Shown piece by piece: positions 34,728 to 44,015 of a stretch of 64,000 bases of DNA. Each line of letters starts with the position of its first letter. Within the stretch, counting starts at the first letter, position 1. Under the pieces are notes generated by a model. The model was not told the origin of the DNA. It searched no databases and was given only the letters and a program-made list of their open reading frames with translations. Source of the DNA: Kribbella sp. VKM Ac-2569 (lineage in GTDB: Bacteria > Actinomycetota > Actinomycetes > Propionibacteriales > Kribbellaceae); contig NZ_SGXJ01000001.1 of NCBI RefSeq assembly GCF_004216905.1, forward strand, positions 62,001 through 126,000, given 5' to 3'. Position numbers and translations under genes: made by a program.

Positions 34728-35897
34728 ATGAGGAGCCTGCGCGAGCTGTACATCCGCAGTGCGGTTCAAACCGTCGGGGCGGTCGCTGTGATCCTCGGCG
34801 GAATCGGCTGGATCACAGGTTGGCGGTACGGGCACGGACTGGTCACGCTAGGGCTGGCCGTCTACCTGTGCTCGGCCGTCACTCGACGCGTGGGCAAAGG
34901 TTGGCACACCGTGTCGGCCTTCCATGACAGCAAGCAGGCCGCGAAGAGTTACCGCGAAGGGCGGCTCGAGGAGTCCGCCGAGCACATCGCCAGCCAGGTC
35001 GGCCACGTCCGGCAGCTCGCCTTCATCGATCCCGAACAGACCAGGTACGCCGGCCACGCGCTGATCGCGCAATGGACAGTGCTGACGAAGCTCGGGCGGC
35101 ACGATGACGCGCTGGTGGTCGCCGAGGAGGCGGTCGCCGTCTGCCGGATCGTGGACGCCGGCCGGCCACAGCTCGTCCGTGCTCTCGAGCTTGTCGAATG
35201 CAGTCTGTCCGAGTTCCCCGACAGGCCGGTCGGGCACGAGGCGGACGAACTACTCGCACTGCGCACCGAGCGTGCCGACGAGGCCAACCGGACCCAGGCG
35301 CGCTCCCTGGAGATCGTCGCCGAACGCCACCTGGAGCGGAGCGAGTACGACGCTGCCCGGCCGCTGCTCGAAGAAGTCGTGCGGATCCACCGGCACCTCG
35401 CATCAGGCAACAAGCTCCTGACCGCTTTGACCGAGCTGGGACACTGCCTGACCCAGCTCAACGAGCATGACCTGGCCCGCGCCAGCTATGCCGAAGCGCT
35501 GCGGGGCGCGGTCGATCCGGACGATGTCCTCGGTTTCCAGCTCAATCTGGCCGGCAGCCTCCGAGAACTCCAGCGGTACGACCAGTCCGTGCTTCTCGAC
35601 GAGGCAGTGGTCGCCACACTCCGCGCCGACCATCAGTCCGACGACCGGCACGAAAAGTCCCTCGAGAGACTCACCTGGGCGCTCGGCCTGCTCGGAGACG
35701 ACCTGCGGGACATGCACCGGCTCGACGAAGCGCTAGCGGCGTACGAGGACGCCTTGGCGGTGCACCGCGCCGCCGACCACCCGCGAGGAGTGGAGGCAGC
35801 TCTGCCGCCGGTGATTCGCACACTCCGCGCGCTGGGCAGGCCCGAGGAAGCCCGGCCGCTCGAGGACGAGCTCTCCGGGCTGCGGAGAGTCTCATAG
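34728..35897 (+). CDS. Tetratricopeptide-repeat membrane protein
   Basis: A 389-residue protein. Two transmembrane helices near the N-terminus (VQTVGAVAVILGGIGWITGW and GLVTLGLAVYLCSAV) are followed by a helical cytoplasmic region with TPR-like units, such as YRYDQSVLLDE-type and LDEALAAYEDALAVHRAADH repeats. TPRs mediate protein contacts; partners are unknown. ATG 34728 is preceded by GGGGGTGG, which can pair with CCCC across a GCAA loop (34709-34722), so translation may be damped by a small hairpin. The 3' end overlaps the convergent gene by 6 bp. Confidence 0.7.
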   Translation: MRSLRELYIRSAVQTVGAVAVILGGIGWITGWRYGHGLVTLGLAVYLCSAVTRRVGKGWHTVSAFHDSKQAAKSYREGRLEESAEHIASQVGHVRQLAFIDPEQTRYAGHALIAQWTVLTKLGRHDDALVVAEEAVAVCRIVDAGRPQLVRALELVECSLSEFPDRPVGHEADELLALRTERADEANRTQARSLEIVAERHLERSEYDAARPLLEEVVRIHRHLASGNKLLTALTELGHCLTQLNEHDLARASYAEALRGAVDPDDVLGFQLNLAGSLRELQRYDQSVLLDEAVVATLRADHQSDDRHEKSLERLTWALGLLGDDLRDMHRLDEALAAYEDALAVHRAADHPRGVEAALPPVIRTLRALGRPEEARPLEDELSGLRRVS

Positions 35898-38141
35898 CAG
35901 TGAGCACCAGTGGGGCCCGGCGCTCCAGCCCAGTAGGCGCCGGCCACCGCGACTCGTGCGGCCTGCGGGGTCGAAGCGGTCACCCGCGGCCACGTCCAGC
36001 AGCCCGGTGACGACCGGCTCGAAGCGCGGGCCGAGGACGCGCGCCCGGTCCTCCAGCTCGTCGAGCACGTTGACCGGGTCGCAGTAGCTGAGGAAGAAGA
36101 TCCCCTGACGCCACGCGTACGCCGTGTTCTTCAGGCCCTGCAGCCCACTGATCCAGGTCGAGACCGGCTGGGTCTGACGCTGGATCGCCCAGCTGAACGC
36201 GCGGTCCGCGAGCTCGGGGCCGACCTCCCGGAGCCAGTCGGTCAGGTCGAGCGCCTCGATCAGTACGGCGAGGTTGTGCGAGGTCAGGATCTGGCTCTGC
36301 TCCAGCACGGTCCCGTTCTGGGCGACGTACCCGGGAGTCTGCGAGGTGTGCGCCTCCTGAGCGCGGCGGCGGCACATCTCCGCGAAGTCGTCGGCCGTCA
36401 GCTTGCGCCAGCGGATCCGCGAACGCCGCTCAGCGGCGGGCCATGCGGCGGGCAGGTCGTAGTAGCGCCCGTACAACGTCCCGGACAGCACCCGGCTCGC
36501 GACCGACGCCGCCTCCCGCCACTTCGTCGTGAACGTGCCCGTGAAGATGTCGGCAGCGACCTCCTCGACGAGCGGCAGTCCGAGGTCGGCCTGGCTCACC
36601 AGTGCGCGGAACTCGCGAACGAGCGGGTTCGGCAGGATCGTCTGCGGGAACGCGCCGAGCGCGACGGCGGTGGTCTCCCGCAGCGTCTGCGCGGCGGCTC
36701 GCGTCGCCTTCTGAGAGCGGTCCCGGTACTGCGCGACCGCGGAGATCCACGGCAGCTCGTCGAACCGCACCTGGTGGTCGAGGTTCAACAGCAGCAGACT
36801 GCGCCGACGACGGAAGGCCGCGTAGGTCTGCGCATAGACCGAGGCCAGCACCGGGTCCGCGATATTTGCCGCCAGCAACTGTGACGTGACCTGTGGCAGG
36901 ACCTCCGCCAGCACCTCCCCCGAGCCGATGACGCCACGATCCACCAATTCACCGATCGGCGCCTCGAGCGCCCGGGCCGCCTTCGCCAGCAGGTGCGGCG
37001 GCATCGCCACGCCCGCGACCGCGGGCAGCTCCGCGCCGTCGACGTCCCCCGCAATCGGATCGAGCGCGGGCAGTCCGCCGTCCCGCGGGAAGCGGTCCAG
37101 CCGCGTACTCAGCACGTGTGCCAAAGTCGCGTACGTCGGACGCGCCGCCGCCTCGTTCTGCGCCGTACGCAAGGCCGCGCGGGCCTCCGATCCCGGCGCT
37201 CCGTGGGCGCTGATCGTGTTCGCCAACGCGCGCCGGATCCATCCGACCTCGCGACCGGTCAGTGCCGAACTGTCGAGCGGACAGCGCTCCAACGCCGACT
37301 GCAGCCGCGCAAAGTTGCTCCTCGGGTGCCGCGCGTGGTGCAGCTCGGCCGCGATCGCATAGTCGTCCAGCCACTGCCGACGCCGTTCCACCCAGTCGTC
37401 CGGCCAGACCCGGCACGGCCAGCCACCGCTCACCGCGCCCGAAATCAGCTCCGGGAGGTCACCGTCGACCGTGTCGCACCACAGCGCCACCAGCCGGTCG
37501 TGGAGCGGGTTCCAGACCTTGAGGGTCTCCCGCATCGCGGCGATCCGCGGCGGCACCGTTGCCTGCCGCAACTGAGCACGGACCTCGTCCACCGACTGCC
37601 GCCGTACCACCGCTCCGGCCGGAGCCGACGACGGGCCGAATGTCGGGGTGAAACGGAGCCGGTGCATCAACGGGCGAAGCTCGGCCACCAGATCGAGCGC
37701 CGCGGCGAAGTGCCCGTGTTCGAGCAGCCAGGCGACGACTAGCAGGGCCGATTCCTCCGGTACGTCGACGCGGCAACGCCCGGTACGCAGCGCCTGCCCG
37801 AGCTCCGCGAGCCCTTCGTCGCCGAGGTACCAGAGGTTGACCCGCTCCCGGTCCGTCTCCCCCGGCGCGTTCTCCGGAAGCCGGGCGAGCTCGTCGGCAC
37901 TCGGCGGCGACTCCGCCACGTACCGGCCGGTCGCGAACCCTCCGGTCACCACCTCGAGAGTGACCCACGCAGGCGTGTCGGCGACCGGCGTCCGCGTCCC
38001 GATCGTCAGCCGTCCGGACGCCATCCCCTCGAGAACGGTGCGCCAGGCATCAACCCGGACAGCGGCGCGCCGACGTACCGCTGGATCCTCTGCAACCAGC
38101 GCCCGCTCGAGCGCGTGCTGAAGCCGGCCCGTCGCGTACAT
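35892..38141 (-). CDS. Large (749-residue) actinobacterial protein of unknown function
   Basis: I do not recognise this family. The protein is soluble, mostly helical and rich in Arg, Ala and Trp/Tyr islands (for example RVNLWYLGDEGLAELGQ and LYGRYYDLPAAWPAAERR). There is no signal peptide, no membrane segment and no clear P-loop or metal motif. The length, even composition and native codon bias say it is a real gene. A tRNA gene starts just upstream (38178-38249) on the same strand. Confidence 0.65.
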   Translation of the reverse strand: MYATGRLQHALERALVAEDPAVRRRAAVRVDAWRTVLEGMASGRLTIGTRTPVADTPAWVTLEVVTGGFATGRYVAESPPSADELARLPENAPGETDRERVNLWYLGDEGLAELGQALRTGRCRVDVPEESALLVVAWLLEHGHFAAALDLVAELRPLMHRLRFTPTFGPSSAPAGAVVRRQSVDEVRAQLRQATVPPRIAAMRETLKVWNPLHDRLVALWCDTVDGDLPELISGAVSGGWPCRVWPDDWVERRRQWLDDYAIAAELHHARHPRSNFARLQSALERCPLDSSALTGREVGWIRRALANTISAHGAPGSEARAALRTAQNEAAARPTYATLAHVLSTRLDRFPRDGGLPALDPIAGDVDGAELPAVAGVAMPPHLLAKAARALEAPIGELVDRGVIGSGEVLAEVLPQVTSQLLAANIADPVLASVYAQTYAAFRRRRSLLLLNLDHQVRFDELPWISAVAQYRDRSQKATRAAAQTLRETTAVALGAFPQTILPNPLVREFRALVSQADLGLPLVEEVAADIFTGTFTTKWREAASVASRVLSGTLYGRYYDLPAAWPAAERRSRIRWRKLTADDFAEMCRRRAQEAHTSQTPGYVAQNGTVLEQSQILTSHNLAVLIEALDLTDWLREVGPELADRAFSWAIQRQTQPVSTWISGLQGLKNTAYAWRQGIFFLSYCDPVNVLDELEDRARVLGPRFEPVVTGLLDVAAGDRFDPAGRTSRGGRRLLGWSAGPHWCSLL

Positions 38142-38177
38142 CCGGAACCCCCGTCCTCTGGATGGAACAACGTTTCG

Positions 38178-38249
38178 ACATGGAGGCAGGACTCGAACCT
38201 GCGCCCTCCCGGTGAAGAGCCGGGCGATCTACCCCTGATCTACTCCATG
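38178..38249 (-). tRNA. tRNA with anticodon CTT (Lys by code), unusual sequence
   Basis: On the minus strand a 72-nt cloverleaf folds completely: acceptor CATGGAG/CTCCATG, bases TA, D-stem GATC/GATC with loop AGGGGTA, anticodon stem CCCGG/CCGGG with loop CTCTTCA, variable AGGGC, T-stem GCAGG/CCTGC with loop TTCGAGT. U33 is in place and the anticodon is CTT. Odd points: C at position 37 where a purine is normal, acceptor starting with C, U at the discriminator (which could pair with the preceding A for an 8-bp stem), no encoded CCA, and a D-arm unlike standard lysine tRNAs. Confidence 0.75.
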
Positions 38250-38273
38250 TGGTCTAGTCAGTTTCGCTACAGC

Positions 38274-39575
38274 CTAACGACCGTATGGGGTTCTGGTGAG
38301 GACGAATGTTGCGACGGTCAGGTGGGTGATGGTTTCGGCGTTGCGGATTACGTGGAGTTTTTCGCCGGCCAGGTAGCCGTCTCGGCCCTGGTAGAGGTCG
38401 GGGGCGAGGGGTGACAGGCGGGTCGTGAGGCCGCCGGAGAGTTGCAGGATTCCGGCGCAGACGGAGATCGTCAGCGGCGTGTTGCCCCAGTACCAGTGGC
38501 CGAGCAGCTCGGCGCCTTGGGCCAGCGGGGGCTCCGGCACCCACTCCTGTGTGAGCGGCGGCTCGTACCGGGTCAGGATGCGGACCAGGTCGGGAGCCAG
38601 CGAGGCCACCCGGCCGTACGTCGCGTTGCCGAGCGTCACCGCACCGACCCGGCGGACCCGGTCGACGAACAGCCCTGCGAGGAAGCCCGGCATCGAACCG
38701 GTGTGACCGATCAGCAGGTGCGGATCGTCCGCGATCAGCCGCAGCCCGAGCCCGTACGACGCGTTCAGCCCCTCCCGCGGATCCGACGCCACCGGCGCCG
38801 CCATCTCCTCGACCGAGTCCCGGCTCAGCACCTCGTGCACCGGGTCGATCCAGAACGTCGCGTACTGCGCCAGGTCCTCGATCGTGCTCCACAACTGCCC
38901 CGCCGGCGACATCGCGCCCGAGTCGTACGTCGGCTCCGGGTCCAGCTGCCCGCTGAACGGGTGCACCGAGAACCCGTCGGCGGCGGGGGCTTCCGGGAAG
39001 TACGTCGTACGCCGCATCTCGAGCGGATCCAGGATCCGGGACTGGACGAGCTCGATCCACGACTCGCTCCGGAGCCGAGCGACGATCTCGCCGAGCAGGC
39101 CGTAGCCGAGGTTCGAGTAGTGGTGCCGCCGATCCGCCGGGCCGGCCGCCTGCGAGTCGTTCATCGCCGCCGTCAGCTCGTCGAACGTGACGCCCGGATT
39201 CCGTTCCCACCAAGGGCCCTCGGGCTCCGCGTTCATCCCGCCGCTGTGCGCGAGCAACTGCCGGATCGTCCTGTCCCCGAAGGCGATCCCGGGCAGATGC
39301 TTGCCGACAGCATCGTTCAGCGACAGCAGCCCGTCGTCGCGGCACTGCAGGATCAGGACCGCCGTCATCGTCTTCGTGATCGACCCGATCCGGTACTGCA
39401 CATCAGGACCGGGCAACGCCCCGTCGGCCGTCGCGAACCGCCCGCGCGCCCCGGTCCACACCAACTCCCCGTCCCGCAGCACCCCGGCATTCACCGAGGG
39501 CAGCTTCCACTCCCCCTGCGCTGTCGCAATCTCGGCGAACAGAGCAGCGGCGGTGTCCGGACGTACGTCAGTCAA
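38274..39575 (-). CDS. Class C beta-lactamase-fold serine hydrolase
   Basis: A 433-residue penicillin-binding-protein-like enzyme. The active-site SxxK is SITK (Ser65, Lys68) and the YxN motif is YSN (153-155); the third motif is HTG in LLIGHTGSMPGFLAG. There is no evident signal peptide. Such proteins act as esterases, D-aminopeptidases or DD-peptidases far more often than as true beta-lactamases. After about residue 330 there is an extra C-terminal beta-rich domain. Confidence 0.88.
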   Translation of the reverse strand: MTDVRPDTAAALFAEIATAQGEWKLPSVNAGVLRDGELVWTGARGRFATADGALPGPDVQYRIGSITKTMTAVLILQCRDDGLLSLNDAVGKHLPGIAFGDRTIRQLLAHSGGMNAEPEGPWWERNPGVTFDELTAAMNDSQAAGPADRRHHYSNLGYGLLGEIVARLRSESWIELVQSRILDPLEMRRTTYFPEAPAADGFSVHPFSGQLDPEPTYDSGAMSPAGQLWSTIEDLAQYATFWIDPVHEVLSRDSVEEMAAPVASDPREGLNASYGLGLRLIADDPHLLIGHTGSMPGFLAGLFVDRVRRVGAVTLGNATYGRVASLAPDLVRILTRYEPPLTQEWVPEPPLAQGAELLGHWYWGNTPLTISVCAGILQLSGGLTTRLSPLAPDLYQGRDGYLAGEKLHVIRNAETITHLTVATFVLTRTPYGR

Positions 39576-39617
39576 CGGAGCCTCCAGGCAGGTCGTGGAC
39601 AGACCAGTATGCCCGTC

Positions 39618-42458
39618 TTACTCGAAGGCCTCCGGTGCAGGGCAGGAGCAGATCAGGTTGCGGTCGCCGTACGCGCCGTCGATGCGGCGGACCGGGGGCC
39701 AGTACTTCGAGGCGCGGTCGACCGAGCGGGGGAAGGCGGCCTCCTCGCGGGTGTAGGCGTGCTCCCACTTGTCGTTGATCACCGACTCCGCGGTGTGCGG
39801 CGCGTTCACCAGCGGGTTGTCGGCGGCCGGCCACTCGCCCGCGGCGACCCGGTCGATCTCGTGCCGGATCGCGATCATCGCGTCGCAGAAACGGTCGAGT
39901 TCACCGAGGTCCTCGGACTCGGTCGGCTCGACCATCAGCGTGCCCGCGACCGGGAACGACATCGTCGGCGCGTGGAAGCCGTAGTCGATCAGCCGCTTCG
40001 CGACGTCGTCGACACTGATCCCGGTCTCCTTGGTCATCGGCCGCAGGTCCAGGATGCACTCGTGCGCGACCAGGCCGTTCTCGCCGGTGTAGAGCACCGG
40101 AAACGCGCCCTCGAGCCGCTTCGCCACGTAGTTCGCGGTCAGTACGGCGGCCTTCGTCGCCGCGGTCAGCCCCTCGGCGCCCATCATCCGGATGTACGCC
40201 CACGAGATCGCCAGCACACCGGCCGAGCCGAACGGCGCCGCGCTGATCGGGCCGACACCGGAGTCCGGACCGGCCTGGTCGAGCAGCGGGTGGTTCGGCA
40301 GGTACGGCGCCAGGTGTTCCGCGACCGCGACCGGGCCGACACCCGGGCCACCGCCGCCGTGCGGGATGCAGAACGTCTTGTGCAGGTTCAGGTGGCTGAC
40401 GTCGCCGCCGAACTCGCCCGGCTTCGCGAGCCCGAGCAGGGCGTTCAGGTTCGCGCCGTCGACGTACACCTGACCGCCGTGGTCGTGGACGATCTGGCAG
40501 ACCTCGCGGACGCTCTCCTCGTACACGCCGTGCGTGGACGGGTACGTGATCATGATCGCCGCGAGCTTCGCCGCGTGCTCGGAGGCCTTCGCGCGCAGGT
40601 CGTCGAGGTCGATCGTGCCGTCGTCGTTGCCCTTGACAACAACGACCTTCATACCGGCCATCACCGCGGAGGCGGCGTTCGTGCCGTGTGCGGACGCCGG
40701 GATCAGGCAGACGTTGCGATCCTCAGAGCCGTTGGCGCGGTGGTAGCCGCGGATCGCGAGCAGACCGGCGAGCTCACCCTGCGAGCCCGCGTTCGGCTGG
40801 ATCGAGACCTTCGCGTACCCGGTGACCTCGGCCAGCCAGCGCTCCAGCTGACCGATCAGCTTCACGTACCCGGCTGCGTCCTCGATCGGTGCGAACGGGT
40901 GCACGTCGGAGAACTCCGGCCAGGTGACCGGCTCCATCTCGGTGGTCGCGTTCAGCTTCATCGTGCAGGACCCGAGCGGGATCATCCCGCGGTCCAGTGC
41001 GTAGTCCTTGTCGGACAGCTTGCGCAAGTACCGCAGCATCGCCGTCTCGGACCGGTGCGTGTTGAACACCGGGTGCGTCAGGTACTCCGTGGTTCGCGGC
41101 ACGCTCAGAGCAGCAGCCTCGAGCATGTCGTCGTACTGCACACCGAAGGACTGGCAGACCCGGGTCAGCGTCGCCAGGTCGGTCTTCTCGTCGCAGGAGA
41201 TGCCCACGTGGTCCGCGTCGACGAGCCGCAGCCAGATCCCGTTCTGCCGGGCGGCGTCCACCACGTCGGCGGCGCGACCCGGGACCCGGGCGAGGACGGT
41301 GTCGAAGAAGTCGTCGTGCGCGACCTCGACCCCACCGGCGCGCAGCGAGGCGGCGAGCTTCCCGGCGTACGAGTGCACGCGCTCCGCGATCGCCCGCAGA
41401 CCGTCGGGGCCGTGGTAGACGGCGTACATCGACGCGACGACCGCGAGCAGGACCTGCGCCGTACAGATGTTCGACGTCGCCTTCTCACGACGGATGTGCT
41501 GCTCACGGGTCTGCAGCGCCAGCCGGTACGCCGGGGCGCCGTCCGCGTCGACCGATACGCCGACGAGGCGACCGGGCAACGACCGCTCCAGGCCGGACCG
41601 GACCGACATGAAGCCGGCGTGCGGGCCGCCGTAGAACAGCGGTACGCCGAAGCGCTGCGAGGAACCGATGACGATGTCGGCGCCGGCCTCCCCCGGCGCC
41701 TCGAGCACCGTCAGCGCGAGCAGATCGGATGCCACGGCAACCAACGTGTCGCGCCCGTGCGCCGCCTCGATCAGCGGCTCGAGGTCGCGGACGGCGCCGT
41801 TGGACCCCGGGTACTGCACGAGGAGGCCGAAGAAGTCGCCCTCGGGCAGGCCGTCGGTGGTGTCGGCGACGACGACCTCGATACCGAGCGCCTCCGCGCG
41901 GGTCTGCACGACCGCGATCGTCTGGGCGAAGGTGTCGGCGTCGACCAGGAAGCGGTCGGACTTGCTCTTCTTGTTCGACCGGTGCGCCAGCGTCATCGCC
42001 TCGGCGGCCGCGGTGGCCTCGTCGAGCAGCGACGCGTTCGCGGTCGGCAGACCGGTCAGGTCGGAGACCACGGTCTGGAAGTTCAGCAGCGCCTCGAGCC
42101 GGCCCTGGGAGATCTCCGGCTGGTACGGCGTGTACGCCGTGTACCAGGCCGGGTTCTCGACCAGGCGGCGAACGATCACGGACGGGGTGAAGGTGCCGTA
42201 GTACCCCTGGCCGATCATCGAGGTGGCGACGGTGTTGCGGGCCGCGAGCTGACGGAGCTCGGTCAGCGCATCGACCTCGGAGGCCGGCTCGGGCAGCCGC
42301 AGCGCCTCGGCGGAGCGGATCGACGCCGGGACCGCGTCGTCGATCAGCGCGTCGACGTCGTCGTACCCGAGGAGCTGGACCATCCGGGCGATCTCGTCCG
42401 GGCGCGGACCGATGTGCCGGTCGGCGAAGGTCGCCGAAAGCTGAGGGGTGTCGTTCAC
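39618..42458 (-). CDS. gcvP: Glycine dehydrogenase (decarboxylating), P protein
   Basis: A 946-residue full-length P protein of the glycine cleavage system. It decarboxylates glycine with PLP and passes the aminomethyl group to the lipoyl arm of GcvH. The PLP lysine is Lys694 in [17 protein letters not shown], and the N-terminus [16 protein letters not shown] is typical. GTG 42458 is preceded by GGAG at 6 nt. A glycine riboswitch lies in its leader. GcvH is about 3 kb away on the same strand; gcvT is not in the window. The mycobacterial equivalent is Rv1832 (gcvB). Confidence 0.97.
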   Translation of the reverse strand: MNDTPQLSATFADRHIGPRPDEIARMVQLLGYDDVDALIDDAVPASIRSAEALRLPEPASEVDALTELRQLAARNTVATSMIGQGYYGTFTPSVIVRRLVENPAWYTAYTPYQPEISQGRLEALLNFQTVVSDLTGLPTANASLLDEATAAAEAMTLAHRSNKKSKSDRFLVDADTFAQTIAVVQTRAEALGIEVVVADTTDGLPEGDFFGLLVQYPGSNGAVRDLEPLIEAAHGRDTLVAVASDLLALTVLEAPGEAGADIVIGSSQRFGVPLFYGGPHAGFMSVRSGLERSLPGRLVGVSVDADGAPAYRLALQTREQHIRREKATSNICTAQVLLAVVASMYAVYHGPDGLRAIAERVHSYAGKLAASLRAGGVEVAHDDFFDTVLARVPGRAADVVDAARQNGIWLRLVDADHVGISCDEKTDLATLTRVCQSFGVQYDDMLEAAALSVPRTTEYLTHPVFNTHRSETAMLRYLRKLSDKDYALDRGMIPLGSCTMKLNATTEMEPVTWPEFSDVHPFAPIEDAAGYVKLIGQLERWLAEVTGYAKVSIQPNAGSQGELAGLLAIRGYHRANGSEDRNVCLIPASAHGTNAASAVMAGMKVVVVKGNDDGTIDLDDLRAKASEHAAKLAAIMITYPSTHGVYEESVREVCQIVHDHGGQVYVDGANLNALLGLAKPGEFGGDVSHLNLHKTFCIPHGGGGPGVGPVAVAEHLAPYLPNHPLLDQAGPDSGVGPISAAPFGSAGVLAISWAYIRMMGAEGLTAATKAAVLTANYVAKRLEGAFPVLYTGENGLVAHECILDLRPMTKETGISVDDVAKRLIDYGFHAPTMSFPVAGTLMVEPTESEDLGELDRFCDAMIAIRHEIDRVAAGEWPAADNPLVNAPHTAESVINDKWEHAYTREEAAFPRSVDRASKYWPPVRRIDGAYGDRNLICSCPAPEAFE

Positions 42459-42517
42459 TAGAGGCTCCGATGCTGACTGTCGCTGCCGGTGGCCTCCCCC
42501 TCTGTCACGCGCGCTGC

Positions 42518-42617
42518 GCTCCAGAGTCGCCTGCGACACTCGGTCCATGGGCCTGAGAGGTTCCGGGGAGGAATTGCCCCTTCGGCGCCCGATGACACGG
42601 GTCTCTCCCGAGTGCTG
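42518..42617 (-). ncRNA. Glycine riboswitch (single aptamer visible)
   Basis: In the gcvP leader, minus strand, the conserved glycine-aptamer pieces appear in order: CACTCGGGAGAGACC, GGCGCCGAAGGGGCAA, CCTCTCAGGCCCATGGACCG, and the P3b-like arm closing with GACTCTGGAG. I see one aptamer only. Between it and the GTG, GAGGC (about 42495) can pair with GCCTC next to the GGAG ribosome site, a possible expression platform. It should turn gcvP on when glycine is high. Confidence 0.9.
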
Positions 42618-42667
42618 TGAACGGCTGCCTCGAGGCTACCAGGAATCCCGGAACGGTTCGGACAGGG

Positions 42668-43288
42668 TCAGCCGGTCATGCGGGCGCGGCGGCGGGCGGC
42701 GAGCTCGTCGCCGCTGTGGCCTTCGGAGTCGCCTTCGTCGTGACCGTCGGCCCGCTCGGTCGGCAGCTCGGACAGCGAACCCTCGACCTCGCGCCAGACA
42801 CCGCCGAGCGCGATCCCGAACACACCCTGGCCGCCGGCCAGCAGATCGATGACCTCGTCGGGCGACGAGCACATGTAGACCGACGCGCCGTCGCTCATCA
42901 GCGTGATCTGGGTCAGGTCGTCGAAGCCGCGCTTGCTGAGGTGCGCGATCGCCGTCCGGATCTGCTGCAGTGAGATCCCGGCGTCCAGCAGACGCTTGAT
43001 CACTTTCAGCAACAGAACGTCACGGAAGCCGTACAACCGTTGCGTCCCCGAGCCGGTCGCCGGGCGGACGGACGGGGAGACCAGGCCGGTGCGGGCCCAG
43101 TAGTCGAGCTGCCGGTACGTGATCCCGGCCGCGGCGCAGGCCGTCGGACCGCGGAACCCGACGTCCTCCGGCATAGGCCGCAGGTCGTCGTCGAACAGCA
43201 GACCCTGAACGCCGGCGGTGGCGGCCGCCTCTGCGTGCGCGTCGGACGTCGACTGCGCCGTCAGATCCGTGTCCCCGGTGCGTGTCAC
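42668..43288 (-). CDS. MerR-family regulator (Rv1830-like)
   Basis: A 206-residue protein with a MerR-type winged helix: GITYRQLDYWARTGLVSPSVR, then RLYGFRDVLLLKVIKRLLDAGISLQQIRTAI. It has an acidic, disordered N-terminus and C-terminus. In mycobacteria the same gene (Rv1830) sits in this block. GTG 43288 has GGGAGG at 7 nt. A promoter with TTGACC and TACCGT lies 72-100 bp upstream. Confidence 0.88.
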   Translation of the reverse strand: MTRTGDTDLTAQSTSDAHAEAAATAGVQGLLFDDDLRPMPEDVGFRGPTACAAAGITYRQLDYWARTGLVSPSVRPATGSGTQRLYGFRDVLLLKVIKRLLDAGISLQQIRTAIAHLSKRGFDDLTQITLMSDGASVYMCSSPDEVIDLLAGGQGVFGIALGGVWREVEGSLSELPTERADGHDEGDSEGHSGDELAARRRARMTG

Positions 43289-43359
43289 GCCTGAGCCTCC
43301 CTGGATACCGACTGGAACGAGCCATCTCCGTGGAGTGACACCACCCCACGACTTCTTCA

Positions 43360-43388
43360 CGGTAAGCCGCCGCCCGAACCGGGTCAAC
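43360..43388 (-). promoter_or_regulatory. Sigma-A-type promoter for the Rv1830-like gene
   Basis: On the minus strand, TTGACC (43388-43383) and TACCGT (43365-43360) are spaced by exactly 17 bp. TTGAC and TAnnnT are the actinobacterial housekeeping pattern. It would start transcription about 65 bp before the GTG at 43288. Confidence 0.6.
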
Positions 43389-43458
43389 GACAACCGCATC
43401 GAGCCGGGAGCGTGTCGCGACCGCCGTACGAATCGTTACCTGGGTTTCGGGTGGTGGT

Positions 43459-43953
43459 TCAGCTCTTGTCGAAGTCCTCCGGAGTCACCTGGTCGAGGAA
43501 CTCCCGGAACCGCTCGACCTCCTCTTCCTCCTGCACCTCGTCGGCGCCGTCCGTCTCACTCTCCGGGACCGGGATACCGGCCTCGGCGAGGATCTCGTCG
43601 GCGCAGAACACTGGGGTGCCGGTCCGTAGCGCGATCGCGATCGAGTCCGACGGACGGGCCGAGATCTCGGTCTTGTCGTCGAACACCAGGATCGCCTCGA
43701 AGATGCCGTCGGTCAGGTTCACGATGCGAACCTGGCTGAGGGTGTGCCCGAGGACGCGGATGGTCTCCGCGAACAGGTCGTGGGTCAGCGGCCGGGGCGG
43801 CTCCATGCCTTGCTGGGCGAAGGCGATCGCACTCGCCTCGGCAGCACCGATCCAGATCGGCAGATACCGCTCACCTCCGACCTCTTTCAGCAGCACGATC
43901 GGCTGACTCGAGGGCATCTCTACCCGGACTCCGACCACGTCGACTTCGCGCAC
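43459..43953 (-). CDS. DUF151 (bifunctional nuclease) family protein, Rv1829-like
   Basis: A 164-residue protein with the DUF151 core: VDVVGVRVEMPSSQPIVLLKE, then LPIWIGAAEASAIAFA and RPLTHDLFAETIRVLG, ending with SDSIAIALRTGTPVFCADEIL. A Thermotoga structure and plant relatives gave the family its nuclease name; its role in bacteria is unclear. It has an acidic C-terminal tail. It lies between two MerR genes as in mycobacteria. Confidence 0.92.
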   Translation of the reverse strand: MREVDVVGVRVEMPSSQPIVLLKEVGGERYLPIWIGAAEASAIAFAQQGMEPPRPLTHDLFAETIRVLGHTLSQVRIVNLTDGIFEAILVFDDKTEISARPSDSIAIALRTGTPVFCADEILAEAGIPVPESETDGADEVQEEEEVERFREFLDQVTPEDFDKS

Positions 43954-44015
43954 ACGTTCAGCCTACTCCGAGGGGAAGCCCCGAGCAGGCCCACGGGGGT
44001 TCGCTGTGGACAGCC

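Noticed and set aside
38178-38249. Reading the tRNA as tRNA-Glu (anticodon TTC)
   Set aside because: The perfect 5-bp anticodon stem fixes the loop as CTCTTCA, which puts CTT, not TTC, at positions 34-36 with U33 in place.
38274-39575. Antibiotic-resistance beta-lactamase
   Set aside because: SxxK and YxN are shared with esterases and DD-peptidases; no signal peptide and an extra C-terminal domain argue against a true beta-lactamase.
38442-42461. Very long plus-strand open frame opposite the beta-lactamase-fold and gcvP genes
   Set aside because: It crosses two well-supported minus-strand genes and has shadow composition (Arg, Asp, Val) with no domain.
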